The notes under the pieces are model-generated. The model did not search any database, was not told the DNA's origin, and was given only the letters and a program-made list of their open reading frames with translations. From NCBI RefSeq assembly GCF_001921215.1, contig NZ_MSIF01000001.1, positions 1,070,411 to 1,134,410 of the forward strand: a DNA stretch of 64,000 nucleotides. Reading direction: 5' to 3'. Positions 50,886 through 59,516 of the stretch are shown here, in pieces (positions within the stretch are counted from its first letter, which is position 1; each line of letters starts with the position of its first letter). The DNA is from Actinophytocola xinjiangensis. GTDB lineage: Bacteria; Actinomycetota; Actinomycetes; Mycobacteriales; Pseudonocardiaceae. Position numbers and translations under genes: made by a program.

Positions 50886-52009
50886 CGCGTCTCCAGTAGT
50901 TCGACTACCTCTGCGGGTGGCGGCATCGCGGCGATCTCGTCGGCGAGGGCGGCCGCGGCCCCGCGTACGGCGTCGTCGGCGAGCAACGAACTCGCCAGCT
51001 CATGGATCACGTCGGGGGTGACCTCGTGTTGGGGCAGCATCGCGCCGGCGCCGGAGTCCCGCACCGCCGCCGAGATGCCGGGCTCGATGGCCTGGGTGTC
51101 CGGCAGCACGAGCTGGGGGAGTCCGGCGGACAGGGCGTTGAGCATGGCGCCGGGTCCGCCGTGGTGCACGACCATGGCGCAGTGCGGGATGACCAGGCTC
51201 TGCGGCACCCACGGGTGGACGTGCACGTTGTCCGGCAGGCCGGCCAGGTCCTCGCCGGTCATCACGCCTGTGGACATCAGTACGTCGACCGGCAGCCGGG
51301 CCAGGCCGGTGGCGATGTCGCGCAGCAGTCCGCTGGCCCCTGTGTCCAGCGCGGAGCTGACGGTCACGTAGACGATCGGGCGGGTGCGCCGCGCCACCAC
51401 CGGGGGCAGCTCCTCGTCGGGGAAGCTCCACCCGAGGGGGCGCATCGGGATCCGTTCGACGCCGGAGCGGAAAGCGGGAGTCTGCAGCGACTCCGGGCAG
51501 ATGTCGAGGTAGGGCACGACCCCCGGGACGCCGAGGTCGGCGGCCACCTTCGCGGTGCGGTCCGCGGTCTGGCTGGTGATGGCGGTGGTCATCACCGGTC
51601 CCCACGTCGAGCCCATCGCGGGCACCCCGGCGTACTCCGCGGCGAACCACCCGCCGGGGTTGCCGATCTCGCTGACCACCAGGTCAGCGCGGAAGCGGTC
51701 GATCACCGGCAGGAGCGTGGCGAACATGGCCCGTGGCACGACGTCGCCGAACACCACGGTGCCGATGTCCGGCATCTCCTCGGCGATGTCCAGCCCCGCC
51801 GCCGCCCTGGCGGTGATCACCCGGTCGAAGGCCTTCAGGTGCGGGATGCCCGCCTCGACCGTCTCGATGCCCGACCGGTGCAGCGCCGGGAACAGTTTCT
51901 CCCCGGTGGCGAACAGGACGTCGTGCCCGGCGGCGCGCGCGGCGTCGGCCAGTGGCAGCAGGGGGAAGACGTGTCCGTAGGCGTCGACGGCAGCGAAGAG
52001 GATCCGCAC
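50882..52009 (-). CDS. Macrolide-type glycosyltransferase (GT1)
   Basis: A 375-residue GT1-type glycosyltransferase. The N-terminal LFAAVDAYGHVFPLLPLADA holds the conserved His of the acceptor site. The C-terminal domain has PWVPQ and the nucleotide-sugar loop VVHHGGPGAMLNALSAGLP, the classical form of this family and better preserved than in its neighbour at 48.7 kb. GTG 52009 is used; a TATCGT -10-like element lies 8 nt upstream, so the transcript may be leaderless. It heads the leftward unit with the methyltransferase and the second glycosyltransferase. It presumably transfers one deoxysugar to the 3-hydroxybenzoate-primed polyketide. Confidence 0.88.
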   Translation of the reverse strand: MRILFAAVDAYGHVFPLLPLADAARAAGHDVLFATGEKLFPALHRSGIETVEAGIPHLKAFDRVITARAAAGLDIAEEMPDIGTVVFGDVVPRAMFATLLPVIDRFRADLVVSEIGNPGGWFAAEYAGVPAMGSTWGPVMTTAITSQTADRTAKVAADLGVPGVVPYLDICPESLQTPAFRSGVERIPMRPLGWSFPDEELPPVVARRTRPIVYVTVSSALDTGASGLLRDIATGLARLPVDVLMSTGVMTGEDLAGLPDNVHVHPWVPQSLVIPHCAMVVHHGGPGAMLNALSAGLPQLVLPDTQAIEPGISAAVRDSGAGAMLPQHEVTPDVIHELASSLLADDAVRGAAAALADEIAAMPPPAEVVELLETR

Positions 52010-52033
52010 GGTGACAACGATAGGCAGCGGGCC

Positions 52034-52049
52034 GGCGGGTTTTCCCTAG
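52034..52049. promoter_or_regulatory. PAS-LuxR-type operator candidate
   Basis: GGCGGGTTTTCCCTAG matches 13 of 16 positions of the PimM-type consensus CTVGGGAWWTCCCBAG as I recall it. It begins 25 nt before the GTG of the leftward glycosyltransferase gene and falls where the -35 should be relative to TATCGT (52017-52022), the position typical of activator sites in this family. Confidence 0.6.
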
Positions 52050-52073
52050 ACCCGGGGCTGACGTGCCGGGCGG

Positions 52074-52787
52074 TCAGGACTCCTTCGTGCCGATGAACAG
52101 GCCTCGGCCGGTCGGCCAACCCGGGGTGTAGGTCGCCGGGCAACCCGCGTCGGCGAACGCCGAGAGGTACTCCTCCTTCGTCCACAGGCAGAGCATGTCG
52201 ATCTCGGTGAACTGGGTGATGCCGTCGTCGTCGGCGTACACGTAACGCAGGTCCATGCGGGTCTGGTGACCCACCTTCGTGGAATGGGAAACACGGGTGA
52301 CCACGCGGTTGCCCTCCTGGGCGGCGAAGCCGGCGGCGTAGCCCTCGATGAACTGCTCGGGGAACCACCACGGCTCGATGATCAACACGCCACCGGGGTT
52401 GAGGTGCGCGCTCATGGCGCGCAGCGCGGCACGCAGGTCGTCGCTGTCGTCCAGGTAGCCGATGGAGCAGTACATGCACACCATCGCGTCGTAGGTCGTG
52501 CCGAGGTCGAACGTGCGCATGTCGTCCTCGTGCAGTGTCACCCCGGGCAACCGCTTCCTGGCGAGCTCGAGCATCGGCACCGCCAGTTCGAGCCCCTCGG
52601 CGCGGCCGAAGAGGTCCACGAACGTCTCCAGATGGGCGCCGGTGCCGCAGGCGACGTCGAGCAGCGAGTCCGCGTCGGGCTTGATCTCCCTGATCCGCTC
52701 CGCCAGGACCTTGGCCTCCTGGCCCCAGTCCTTGCCTCGGCCCCGGTAGAGGAGCTCGTAGACGGCGGCGTGCGCTTCGGTGAACAT
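52074..52787 (-). CDS. NDP-aminosugar N,N-dimethyltransferase (DesVI/TylM1-like)
   Basis: A 237-residue SAM-dependent methyltransferase of the DesVI/TylM1/SnogX family, which dimethylates the amino group of a TDP-3-amino-deoxyhexose. Motif I is LLDVACGTGAHLE, followed by YDAMVCMYCSIGYLDD, IIEPWWFPEQF and RMDLRYVYAD, all typical of these enzymes. ATG 52787 follows GATGAGGAGA. The gene is divergent from the sugar operon at 52924, and the two share an operator-bearing promoter region. Together with the 3-aminotransferase it indicates a dimethylamino sugar. Confidence 0.92.
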   Translation of the reverse strand: MFTEAHAAVYELLYRGRGKDWGQEAKVLAERIREIKPDADSLLDVACGTGAHLETFVDLFGRAEGLELAVPMLELARKRLPGVTLHEDDMRTFDLGTTYDAMVCMYCSIGYLDDSDDLRAALRAMSAHLNPGGVLIIEPWWFPEQFIEGYAAGFAAQEGNRVVTRVSHSTKVGHQTRMDLRYVYADDDGITQFTEIDMLCLWTKEEYLSAFADAGCPATYTPGWPTGRGLFIGTKES

Positions 52788-52923
52788 GGGATCTCCTCAT
52801 CTGCTTTCGGCCACACTATGGCATGGCCCAGTGGAGATCCCCCCAGATCCATGGCAGGGATTTCCCTAGCTCTCACGGCACTACCGTCCCGGTAAGACAT
52901 CGTAGTGGACGAGAGACAGTCGT
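52788..52923. promoter_or_regulatory. Divergent promoter region with PAS-LuxR-type operator
   Basis: The sequence GCAGGGATTTCCCTAG at 52854-52869 matches 14 of 16 positions of the recalled PimM-type consensus CTVGGGAWWTCCCBAG. It stands 67 nt from the methyltransferase start and 55 nt from the 2,3-dehydratase start, so one site could activate both directions. CATAGT (minus strand, 52815-52820) is a possible -10 for the leftward gene; TAAGAC (52893-52898) is a possible -10 for the rightward one. Confidence 0.6.
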
Positions 52924-54303
52924 ATGAGACGGTGGGAAGACATCTCGATCTCCGAGCGCCTGGCCCGTTCGGCCTCGCCGGCCGTGGACACGGTCGGCGA
53001 CCTGGACGCGTTCCGTGAGCTCATGCGCTCGTCGGCGGCGACGATGTACACCAACGTCGAACGGGTCGCCCTGTCGGCACTGTCCGACTGGTACGAGTGC
53101 ACCGACACCGGCGCGTTCCGCCACCGCAGCGGCAGGTTCTTCACCATCGAGGGTGTCTCGGTGGACGTCCCGTCGATGCCGATCCCCCGGTGGGACCAGC
53201 CGATCATCCGCCAACCGGAGATCGGCATCCTCGGCCTGCTGGTCAAGGAGTTCGACGGGGTGCTGCACTGCCTCGTGCAGCTGAAGGCCGAACCGGGCAA
53301 CTGCAACGGTATCCAGGTGTCGCCGACGGTGCAGGCCACCCGCAGCAACTACACCCGGGTGCACGGCGGGACGGAGACCCCGTACCTCGACTACTTCCGG
53401 GACCGTGCTCGGCACCGGGTTCTGGTCGACGTCCGTCAGTCCGAGCAGGGCAGCTGGTTCCTCAGCAAGCGCAACCGGAACATGGTGGTCGAGGTGAGCG
53501 GCGACGTCGAGGTGCACGACGGCTTCGGCTGGCTGACCCTCGCCCAGGTGCACGACCTGCTCGGTCAGGACGACGTGGTCAACATGGACACCCGGTCGGT
53601 CCTCGCCTGCCTGCCCTTCGGCGAGCCCGCGCCAGACGAGCGGAGCAGGCACAGCACCGGCGAACTGCTCGGGTGGCTGACCGAGACCCGTGCCTCGGTG
53701 GACATCTCGGTGCGGCGCAAGCCGATTCGCGAGCTGAACGGGTGGCACTACGACGGGAACATCGTCACGCACGAGGACTCGCGGCACTTCGACGTGATCG
53801 GGGTGGTGGTGCAGGCGCACGGGCGTGAGGTCGGCACCTGGGACCAGCCGATGATCGCCGCCCGCGGCACGGGGCTGACCGCCTTCCTGCGGACCACGAT
53901 CGACGGCGTGCCGCACGTTCTGGTGCACGCCAAGGTGGAACCGGGGATCTTCGACGTGGCGGAGATCGCGCCGACCGTGCAGTGCGCCCCGGAGACCTAC
54001 ATCCACCTGCCACGACAGACCTGGCCGCCGTTCCTCGCCGAGCTCCTCACCGCGGACGCGAGCCGCATCCGGCTCGACGTGACGCAGTCCGAGGAAGGCG
54101 GCCGGTTCCTGCGGACCCGCAGCCGCAACCTGATCGTGGATGTCGACGAGCCGGTCGAGCACCCGGACTACCGCTGGGTGACCGTGTCGCAGCTCGCCGA
54201 GTTGCTGCGGCACAGTCACTACGTCAACATCCAGACCCGCAGCCTCCTGGCCTGTCTGCGTTCGCTGCGGGACAGCCCCACCGCCGTGGAGTCCATCGTA
54301 TGA
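52924..54303 (+). CDS. NDP-hexose 2,3-dehydratase (EvaA/TylX3-like)
   Basis: A 459-residue NDP-hexose 2,3-dehydratase, which removes the 2-hydroxyl from TDP-4-keto-6-deoxyglucose on the way to 2-deoxysugars. The protein shows the internal duplication of the family: QLKAEPGNCNGIQVSPTVQA in the first half and HAKVEPGIFDVAEIAPTVQC in the second, with DVRQSEQG / DVTQSEEG and SRNLIVDV / NRNMVVEV repeats. Length is normal. ATG 52924 follows GAGAGACAG. First of three overlapping sugar genes. Confidence 0.95.
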   Translation: MRRWEDISISERLARSASPAVDTVGDLDAFRELMRSSAATMYTNVERVALSALSDWYECTDTGAFRHRSGRFFTIEGVSVDVPSMPIPRWDQPIIRQPEIGILGLLVKEFDGVLHCLVQLKAEPGNCNGIQVSPTVQATRSNYTRVHGGTETPYLDYFRDRARHRVLVDVRQSEQGSWFLSKRNRNMVVEVSGDVEVHDGFGWLTLAQVHDLLGQDDVVNMDTRSVLACLPFGEPAPDERSRHSTGELLGWLTETRASVDISVRRKPIRELNGWHYDGNIVTHEDSRHFDVIGVVVQAHGREVGTWDQPMIAARGTGLTAFLRTTIDGVPHVLVHAKVEPGIFDVAEIAPTVQCAPETYIHLPRQTWPPFLAELLTADASRIRLDVTQSEEGGRFLRTRSRNLIVDVDEPVEHPDYRWVTVSQLAELLRHSHYVNIQTRSLLACLRSLRDSPTAVESIV

Positions 54304-55286
54304 CGACCATCACGGTGCTCGGCGCCGGAGGGTTCATCGGTTCGGCCGTCGTGGCCGCGCTGTCCGCTCGAGACATCGACCTCCGACTGGTCGCGCGGCG
54401 GCCGTTGGAGCCGCCGGTGGGCGCCGTCGCGACCGTCACCACCCATGTCGTGGACGTGACAGAACCCGAGGCGTTGTCGCCGGTACTCCTCGGTTCCGAC
54501 ATGGTCGTGCACCTGGTGAAGCACAGCGGTGACTGGCGACTGGCCGACACCGACCCGGCCACCGAGGCGGTCAACGTCGATGTCATGCGGACCGTGGTCG
54601 ACACGTTCGCCGGCCGCGACGAGACCCCGCTCGTCGTCTGGACCGGTACGGTCGGCCAGGTCGGCGTCACGCCGTCGCACCCGATGGACGGCAGCGAACC
54701 CGACGACCCCAGGGACGGCTACGACCAGCAGAAGCTCGCCGCCGAACGGATCCTGCTCGACGGGCACGCCGCCGGCGCGGTGCGCGGTGTCAGTCTGCGG
54801 CTGGCGACGATCTTCGGGCAGCGCCGGGGCGGCCCGGCCGATGCCGGCGTGGTGGTCAGCATGGCGCGCCGGGCGATGGCGGGCGAGCCACTGACGATGT
54901 GGGGCGACGGGAGCGTCCGGCGGGACCTGTTGTACGTGGATGATCTCGTCGGCGCGATCCTCGCCGCGATCGACAACCCGCACGGGCTCGTCGGCCGGCA
55001 CTGGGTGCTCGGCTCCGGCGAGGAGTGGTCCCTGCGGGAGATCTTCACGGCGGTGGCGAACGCGGTGTCCGTCCACACCGGAAGGACCGCGGTGCCGGTG
55101 ACGGCCGTGGCGCCACCGCCCAACACGAGTGCTGGTGACGCGCGTGACGTGCTCATCGACCCGGGTCCCTTCCGGCGCGCGTCGGGCTGGGCGCCGAGAG
55201 TGCCGCCCGGGGAAGGCATCGACCGCACGGTCGCTGTCCTGGTGGAAACACTCGCCGTAGCGGAGCGACCATTGGAGGGAACATGA
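54300..55286 (+). CDS. NDP-hexose 4-ketoreductase (EryBIV/EvaE-like)
   Basis: A 328-residue extended short-chain reductase that reduces the 4-keto group late in deoxysugar synthesis. The NAD(P)-binding motif is LGAGGFIGS at the N-terminus; the catalytic Tyr-Lys pair is YDQQK, with a Thr/Ser partner in VWTGTVGQ. The segment [15 protein letters not shown] is typical of sugar epimerase/reductases. ATG 54300 overlaps the dehydratase stop, and its own stop overlaps the aminotransferase start (both ATGA). Stereochemistry at C4 cannot be predicted from this reading. Confidence 0.88.
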   Translation: MTTITVLGAGGFIGSAVVAALSARDIDLRLVARRPLEPPVGAVATVTTHVVDVTEPEALSPVLLGSDMVVHLVKHSGDWRLADTDPATEAVNVDVMRTVVDTFAGRDETPLVVWTGTVGQVGVTPSHPMDGSEPDDPRDGYDQQKLAAERILLDGHAAGAVRGVSLRLATIFGQRRGGPADAGVVVSMARRAMAGEPLTMWGDGSVRRDLLYVDDLVGAILAAIDNPHGLVGRHWVLGSGEEWSLREIFTAVANAVSVHTGRTAVPVTAVAPPPNTSAGDARDVLIDPGPFRRASGWAPRVPPGEGIDRTVAVLVETLAVAERPLEGT

Positions 55287-56392
55287 CGGTTCGGGTCTGG
55301 GACTACCTGGCCGAGTACGACGAGGAACGCGCCGACATCCTGGACGCGGTGGACACGGTGTTCCGCTCGGGCCAGTTGGTGCTCGGTGAGAGCGTGCGGT
55401 CCTTCGAGGCGGAGTTCGCCGCGTGCCACGGTCTCGCGCACTGCGTGGGAGTGGACAACGGCACCAACGCGATCGAGCTGGCGTTGCGGGCCATGGGCGT
55501 GAAGCCCGGCGACGAGGTCATCACGGTCTCGAACACCGCGGCGCCGACGGTGGTGGCGATCGACGCGCTCGGCGCCACTCCGGTGTTCGTGGACATCCGC
55601 GAGTCGGACTACCTGATGGACACCGACCAGGTGGCCGACGCGATCACCAGCCGTACCAAGGCGATCGTGCCGGTGCACCTGTACGGCCAGTGCGTCGACC
55701 TGGCGCCGCTGACGGCGTTGGCCCGTGATCACGGCCTGGGGATCATGGAGGACTGCGCGCAGGCACACGGCGCACGGCGCGACGGCGTGCTCGCCGGGGC
55801 GACCGGTGACGCGGCGTCGTTCTCGTTCTACCCCACCAAAGTGCTCGGCGCCTACGGGGACGGCGGAGCGATCATCACCAACCAGGAGAGCGTCGCCGAG
55901 GGTGCCCGTAGGCTGCGGTTCTACGGCATGGCCGAGCGGTACTTCGTGGTGGAGACCCCGGGCCACAACAGCAGGCTGGACGAGGTGCAGGCGGAGATCC
56001 TGCGGCGCAAGCTGCGCAGGCTCGACGCCTACGTCGCGGGCCGGCAGGCACTCGCGAGGCGTTACGCGGACGCGTTGGCCGACACCGACCTCGTGCTGCC
56101 GGCCGTGACCGAGGGCAACGAGCACGTGTACTACGTGTACGTGGTGCGCCATCCCCGCCGCGACGACATCCTGGAACGGTTGAAGGGCTACGACATCAGC
56201 CTGAACATCAGCTATCCGTGGCCGGTGCACGTCCAGACCGGGTTCGCGAAGCTGGGCTACGAGGTCGGCTCGTTGCCGGTGACCGAGGCGCTCGCGCACG
56301 AGATCTTCTCGCTGCCGATGTACCCGTCGCTGTCGGAGGACGTGCAGGACAAGGTGATCCACGCACTGCGCGAGGTCCTGGCCACGCTGTAG
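55283..56392 (+). CDS. NDP-hexose 3-aminotransferase (DegT family, EvaB/TylB/DesV-like)
   Basis: A 369-residue PLP-dependent aminotransferase of the DegT/DnrJ/EryC1 family. The PLP Lys is in [16 protein letters not shown], a form usual in C3-acting sugar aminotransferases. [20 protein letters not shown] binds the cofactor phosphate and [10 protein letters not shown] holds the Asp and Gln. With the 2,3-dehydratase upstream and the N-dimethyltransferase across the divergent promoter it should install the 3-amino group of a 2,3,6-trideoxy sugar. It is the last gene of the three-gene operon and is followed by a strong hairpin. Confidence 0.92.
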   Translation: MTVRVWDYLAEYDEERADILDAVDTVFRSGQLVLGESVRSFEAEFAACHGLAHCVGVDNGTNAIELALRAMGVKPGDEVITVSNTAAPTVVAIDALGATPVFVDIRESDYLMDTDQVADAITSRTKAIVPVHLYGQCVDLAPLTALARDHGLGIMEDCAQAHGARRDGVLAGATGDAASFSFYPTKVLGAYGDGGAIITNQESVAEGARRLRFYGMAERYFVVETPGHNSRLDEVQAEILRRKLRRLDAYVAGRQALARRYADALADTDLVLPAVTEGNEHVYYVYVVRHPRRDDILERLKGYDISLNISYPWPVHVQTGFAKLGYEVGSLPVTEALAHEIFSLPMYPSLSEDVQDKVIHALREVLATL

Positions 56393-56397
56393 AGCCG

Positions 56398-56440
56398 CCA
56401 CTGCGGGTCGCCAGGTCGAGCCGGCGACCCGCAGTGGTTT
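56398..56440. terminator. Strong bidirectional terminator
   Basis: Perfect 15-bp arms, CCACTGCGGGTCGCC (56398-56412) and GGCGACCCGCAGTGG (56423-56437), surround a 10-nt loop and are followed by TTT. It sits in the 58-bp gap between the convergent aminotransferase and epimerase genes and should stop transcripts from both sides. Confidence 0.93.
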
Positions 56441-56450
56441 CAGGGTCTGT

Positions 56451-57059
56451 TCAGGATCGTTCGAGGCGGCCTTCGTCGAGGGCCAGGCAGGTCTCGTAGT
56501 CGGGCAGGCTGCCCTTGGCGAGCGCCTCGGCGAGCGTGTCCGCCGTGGTGTCCCGGGGCGAGAGCATCGGCTCGATGTCGTCGGGGATCGGCAGCTTGAG
56601 CTCGGGGTCCAGAACCGAGACCGACTGCTCGTTGGTCGCGATGTACTCGGTCGACAGGGAGTACGCCACCACCGAGTCGTCGGCCAGCGCCACGAACATG
56701 TGCCCGACCCCCGTCGGGAAGTACACCCCGCGTGGCTGCTTCCAGTCCAGGACGAGGGAGTCCCACTCGCCGAAGGTGGGCGACCCCCGACGCAGGTCGA
56801 CGATGACGTCCAGCACGGTCCCGTGTGGACAGGTCACGTACTTCGCGGCGCCCGGTGGGGTCGTCGTGTAGTGGACGCCGCGTACCACGCCGCGCTGGGA
56901 CACGCTGTAGCTCATCTGCCGGACGGGGAACAGGACCCGATCGAGCGTCTCCTCGAACGCCGAGGTGAGGAACGGCGAGACGAACAGGCCCCGGTCGTCG
57001 CCGTGCACCGGGGGAGTGAACTCGAAGGCGCCGACGACGCCGAGCTCGCGGACCTTCAC
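56451..57059 (-). CDS. TDP-4-keto-6-deoxyhexose 3,5-epimerase (RmlC/EvaD-like)
   Basis: A 202-residue RmlC-type cupin. The start region (FEFTPPVHGDDRGLFVSPF) is typical, the conserved active-site His is in VVRGVHYTTTPPG, and FPTGVGHMFVAL and SVVAYSLSTEY follow. GTG 57059 gives the usual N-terminus and has GGGGTGG upstream; GTG 57065 and 57068 are alternatives. It converts a D- to an L-configured 4-keto sugar, or epimerises C5 only in deoxyamino sugars. It lies 73 bp after the DAHP synthase gene on the same strand and is probably cotranscribed with it. Confidence 0.9.
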   Translation of the reverse strand: MKVRELGVVGAFEFTPPVHGDDRGLFVSPFLTSAFEETLDRVLFPVRQMSYSVSQRGVVRGVHYTTTPPGAAKYVTCPHGTVLDVIVDLRRGSPTFGEWDSLVLDWKQPRGVYFPTGVGHMFVALADDSVVAYSLSTEYIATNEQSVSVLDPELKLPIPDDIEPMLSPRDTTADTLAEALAKGSLPDYETCLALDEGRLERS

Positions 57060-57132
57060 GCGCACCACCCCGCGTGAGCCTCTCGACCGCCGACTCGCGA
57101 GCTCCGGCACGTGGCCATGTTCGGGGGCATCC

Positions 57133-58341
57133 TCACTCCTTCGACGTGACGAACACACGATCGACCAGCTCCGCCGCCTGGTCAGTGTTGAGTCGAGGGT
57201 CGCACAGGGATGTGTAGCGAGTCGCCAGTTCCTGTTCGGACCGGTCGGACCGGATGGCTCCGCCGACACATTCGGTGACCGGGTCCGGCGAGGTCTCCAG
57301 GTGCAGGCCGCCCGCCGGTACGCCGCAGGCCGCCAGCACGGCCAGGAAGGTCGCCGCCTCGGCGACGATGGTGTCCAGGTGGCGGGTCTTGCGCCCGGTC
57401 TCGGTGCGGAGGGTGTTGCCGTGCATGGGATCCGACAGCCACACCACCGGGTGGCCCGCGTCGCGGACGGCACGGACGAGCGGTGGCAGCGCCGCCGCGA
57501 CGGCGTCGGCGCCCACCCGGGCGATGAGGGTGAGCCTGCCGGGTTCGCGGTCGGGGTCGAGCGCCGCGCACAGAGCCAGCGCGTCGGCCGGTGTCGTCGC
57601 CGGGCCGAGCTTGGCGGCGACCGGGTTGACGACCGCGGCCAGCAGCGCGACGTGCGCCCCCGCCGGGTCGCCGGTCCGCAGGCCCACCCACGGGAAGTGG
57701 GTCGAGCCGAGGTACCGGGCGCCGGTCGTGGGGTCGGTGCGTACGAGCGCACCGTCGTAGTCGATGACCAGCGCGTCGTGGCTCGACCATGGTCCGGACA
57801 CCGACTCCAGCCGTCGGGCCCGCAGCGCGCGCTGGACCTCGCCGGAGAACTGGTAGCCCCACAGCAGCCGGCGCGGGTTGTGCCACCGGGCCTGGACGGA
57901 GGCTACCTCGGAGTTCACCAGGTGCCCCCGGAACGAGGGGAGGGTGATCCCGTCGACGACCTCGGTGGGGTTCGTCCTCGGTTTCGCGTACTGGCCACCG
58001 AGACGGCCGACCCGTATCACGTCCTGGCCGACCCGATCGGCGAGGCGGTCGGCGAGCGTGTCGAGAGCGGCGATCCGCCGAGCCGTGTGCTCGGCGGTGC
58101 TCTCGTAGAAGCTCTCGGCGCAGTCACCGACCTGCAGCAGCCGGGCCTCGCCCCGCGCGACCGCGGCGAGCCCGGCACGCAGCTCGCGCAGCTCCTCGGG
58201 CAGCACGAGCGGGGGCGCGTCGGCGAGCTTCTCCCGGACGCGGTCGTAGGCGGGGTGGTGGCGCCAGTCGGGTTGCTGGAGCGCGGGGAGGGTGTCCCAC
58301 TCGGCGGTGGGCGGCGCGCCGGGGAGCGATGTCGCGGTCAT
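57133..58341 (-). CDS. Class II 3-deoxy-7-phosphoheptulonate (DAHP) synthase
   Basis: A 402-residue class II DAHP synthase, which joins phosphoenolpyruvate and erythrose 4-phosphate at the start of the shikimate pathway. It has LLQVGDCAESFYE with a metal-binding Cys, RVGRLGGQYAKPR, DPMHGNT with the His ligand and GGLHLETSPDPVTECVGG with acidic ligands. It is somewhat short compared with primary-metabolism enzymes such as that of Mycobacterium (about 460 residues), as is usual for cluster-encoded, likely feedback-insensitive copies. ATG 58341 overlaps the chorismatase stop (ATGA). Its job here is to raise chorismate supply for the starter acid. Confidence 0.95.
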   Translation of the reverse strand: MTATSLPGAPPTAEWDTLPALQQPDWRHHPAYDRVREKLADAPPLVLPEELRELRAGLAAVARGEARLLQVGDCAESFYESTAEHTARRIAALDTLADRLADRVGQDVIRVGRLGGQYAKPRTNPTEVVDGITLPSFRGHLVNSEVASVQARWHNPRRLLWGYQFSGEVQRALRARRLESVSGPWSSHDALVIDYDGALVRTDPTTGARYLGSTHFPWVGLRTGDPAGAHVALLAAVVNPVAAKLGPATTPADALALCAALDPDREPGRLTLIARVGADAVAAALPPLVRAVRDAGHPVVWLSDPMHGNTLRTETGRKTRHLDTIVAEAATFLAVLAACGVPAGGLHLETSPDPVTECVGGAIRSDRSEQELATRYTSLCDPRLNTDQAAELVDRVFVTSKE

Positions 58342-59357
58342 GGGCCCGGCCTCACCGCGACGATGCCCTCCACCTCGACCAGCAGGTCGGAGCGGCAGAT
58401 GTCGGCGTTGAGGTAGGCGACGTCGGCGGTGCCGGAGATGGCCGCGTCGCAGATCTCGCGCACCACCGGGATGTCGGCGCGGTGCCGGACGTAGATCTTC
58501 ACGGTCGACAGGTCGGTCAGCGCGTGCCCCTCGCACGAGCCGATGTCGTGGGCGAACATGTTGCCCGAGCCGATGACGTGCGCGATGTTGTCCAGCGCGA
58601 GCCGGCACTGGCCGGCCACGTCGCCCTCGTGCATCGTCGCGTGCCCGAGGATTCCGGCGGTGCCGGACACGTACACGAACGCGGCGCCGTCGCAGGTGGC
58701 CAGGTGGGTGGCGCGGGCGAAGTTCGGCGCCTTGGGGCCGTACTGGCGCGGGTAGTGGTAGGCGGGGACCTGGCGCGGGTTCTCCAGGTTGACCTGGGTG
58801 CCCGACCGGTGCGCGAGCAGGTAGCAGACGATCCCGCCGCCGTGGGCGCCGATGACGGTGGCCGCCGGCATGTCGTGGGTGATGCCGTGCCGTTCGAGCA
58901 CGCGCGCCCGGCCGACGCAGAAGTCGCGGTACACCTCCAGCCCGTCGGCGTTGAGGTCGTTGAGCGAGCCGATGTAGTGCCAGATGCGGAACGGTCGGTA
59001 GCCGAGGGAGGACGTGAGGGCCAACGCGTCGGCGTAGGCGGCCTCTGTGGCGTCGGCGTAGGTGTGCGACTCCGGCAGGTGGAACGCGCAGAACAGGAAT
59101 TCGCCGTCGGCGGCGTAGGAAATCTCGCCGTACCGTCCCGGCGTCACCGGTCGCGCGGTTGTCCACACTTCGGAGAAACCGTCCGAAATTGTGGTGGCGA
59201 GCTGGACCGAGACTCGTGGGCAGGAACTGTCAATAGTGATTTCCCTAGACTTCGTGGTGAAGTCGACCACGCCGAGCAGATGGCGGCCGGCATCTGGCGT
59301 CAGTTCGTCCTTGAGCCCGTGTAGGGTCACTGTCGGCGCGTTGAGCTGGGTGTTCAC
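58338..59357 (-). CDS. Chorismatase, 3-hydroxybenzoate-forming type (Hyg5-like)
   Basis: A 339-residue chorismatase of the FkbO/RapK/Hyg5 family. These remove pyruvate from chorismate to give either a dihydroxycyclohexadiene acid (FkbO, RapK) or 3-hydroxybenzoate (Hyg5). The C-terminal Glu motif (LLVEVEGI) is present. From memory, Hyg5-type enzymes have Gly in the SGTAGILG position, where FkbO has Ala, and a Cys shortly before the C-terminal Glu; here SGTAGILG and DICRSDL fit the Hyg5 pattern. GTG 59357 gives full family length with GAGGA just upstream. It is coupled to the DAHP synthase and faces the PKS whose loading ligase should use the product. Confidence 0.88.
   Translation of the reverse strand: MNTQLNAPTVTLHGLKDELTPDAGRHLLGVVDFTTKSREITIDSSCPRVSVQLATTISDGFSEVWTTARPVTPGRYGEISYAADGEFLFCAFHLPESHTYADATEAAYADALALTSSLGYRPFRIWHYIGSLNDLNADGLEVYRDFCVGRARVLERHGITHDMPAATVIGAHGGGIVCYLLAHRSGTQVNLENPRQVPAYHYPRQYGPKAPNFARATHLATCDGAAFVYVSGTAGILGHATMHEGDVAGQCRLALDNIAHVIGSGNMFAHDIGSCEGHALTDLSTVKIYVRHRADIPVVREICDAAISGTADVAYLNADICRSDLLVEVEGIVAVRPGP
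59233..59248. promoter_or_regulatory. PAS-LuxR-type operator-like sequence inside the chorismatase gene
   Basis: ATAGTGATTTCCCTAG matches 14 of 16 positions of the recalled PimM-type consensus, but it lies within the first 40 codons of the chorismatase gene. It could be a real downstream site, a sign that translation starts later, or chance. Confidence 0.35.
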
Positions 59358-59516
59358 GTCCTCAGGAGTAGCGCAACACCTGCTGGCGCGACGCCAGTTA
59401 GGGGTGGGAGTAGGGGGATTTGTGGGGTGCTGGGGCGGGTAATGCGATAAAAACCCCTAGCGTCGCGCTGCCTAGGGTGAGAGCACCCGAAGTCGGTCAT
59501 TCGAGGATGTGGTGAA
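59358..59516. promoter_or_regulatory. Divergent promoter region before the PKS, with CCCTAG/CTAGGG half-sites
   Basis: This 159-bp gap holds CCCTAG at 59455-59460, CTAGGG at 59472-59477 and a GGGATTT half-site near 59415-59421. Each is half of the PAS-LuxR-type operator seen upstream of the sugar genes. The region is AT-richer than its surroundings (GCGATAAAAACC at 59445-59456). GAGGA at 59502-59506 precedes the PKS start GTG 59517. Confidence 0.5.

Noticed and set aside
59233..59357. Moving the chorismatase start downstream of the operator-like site at 59233
   Set aside because: The upstream GTG gives the full family length and has GAGGA before it. A later start would remove about 40 residues.
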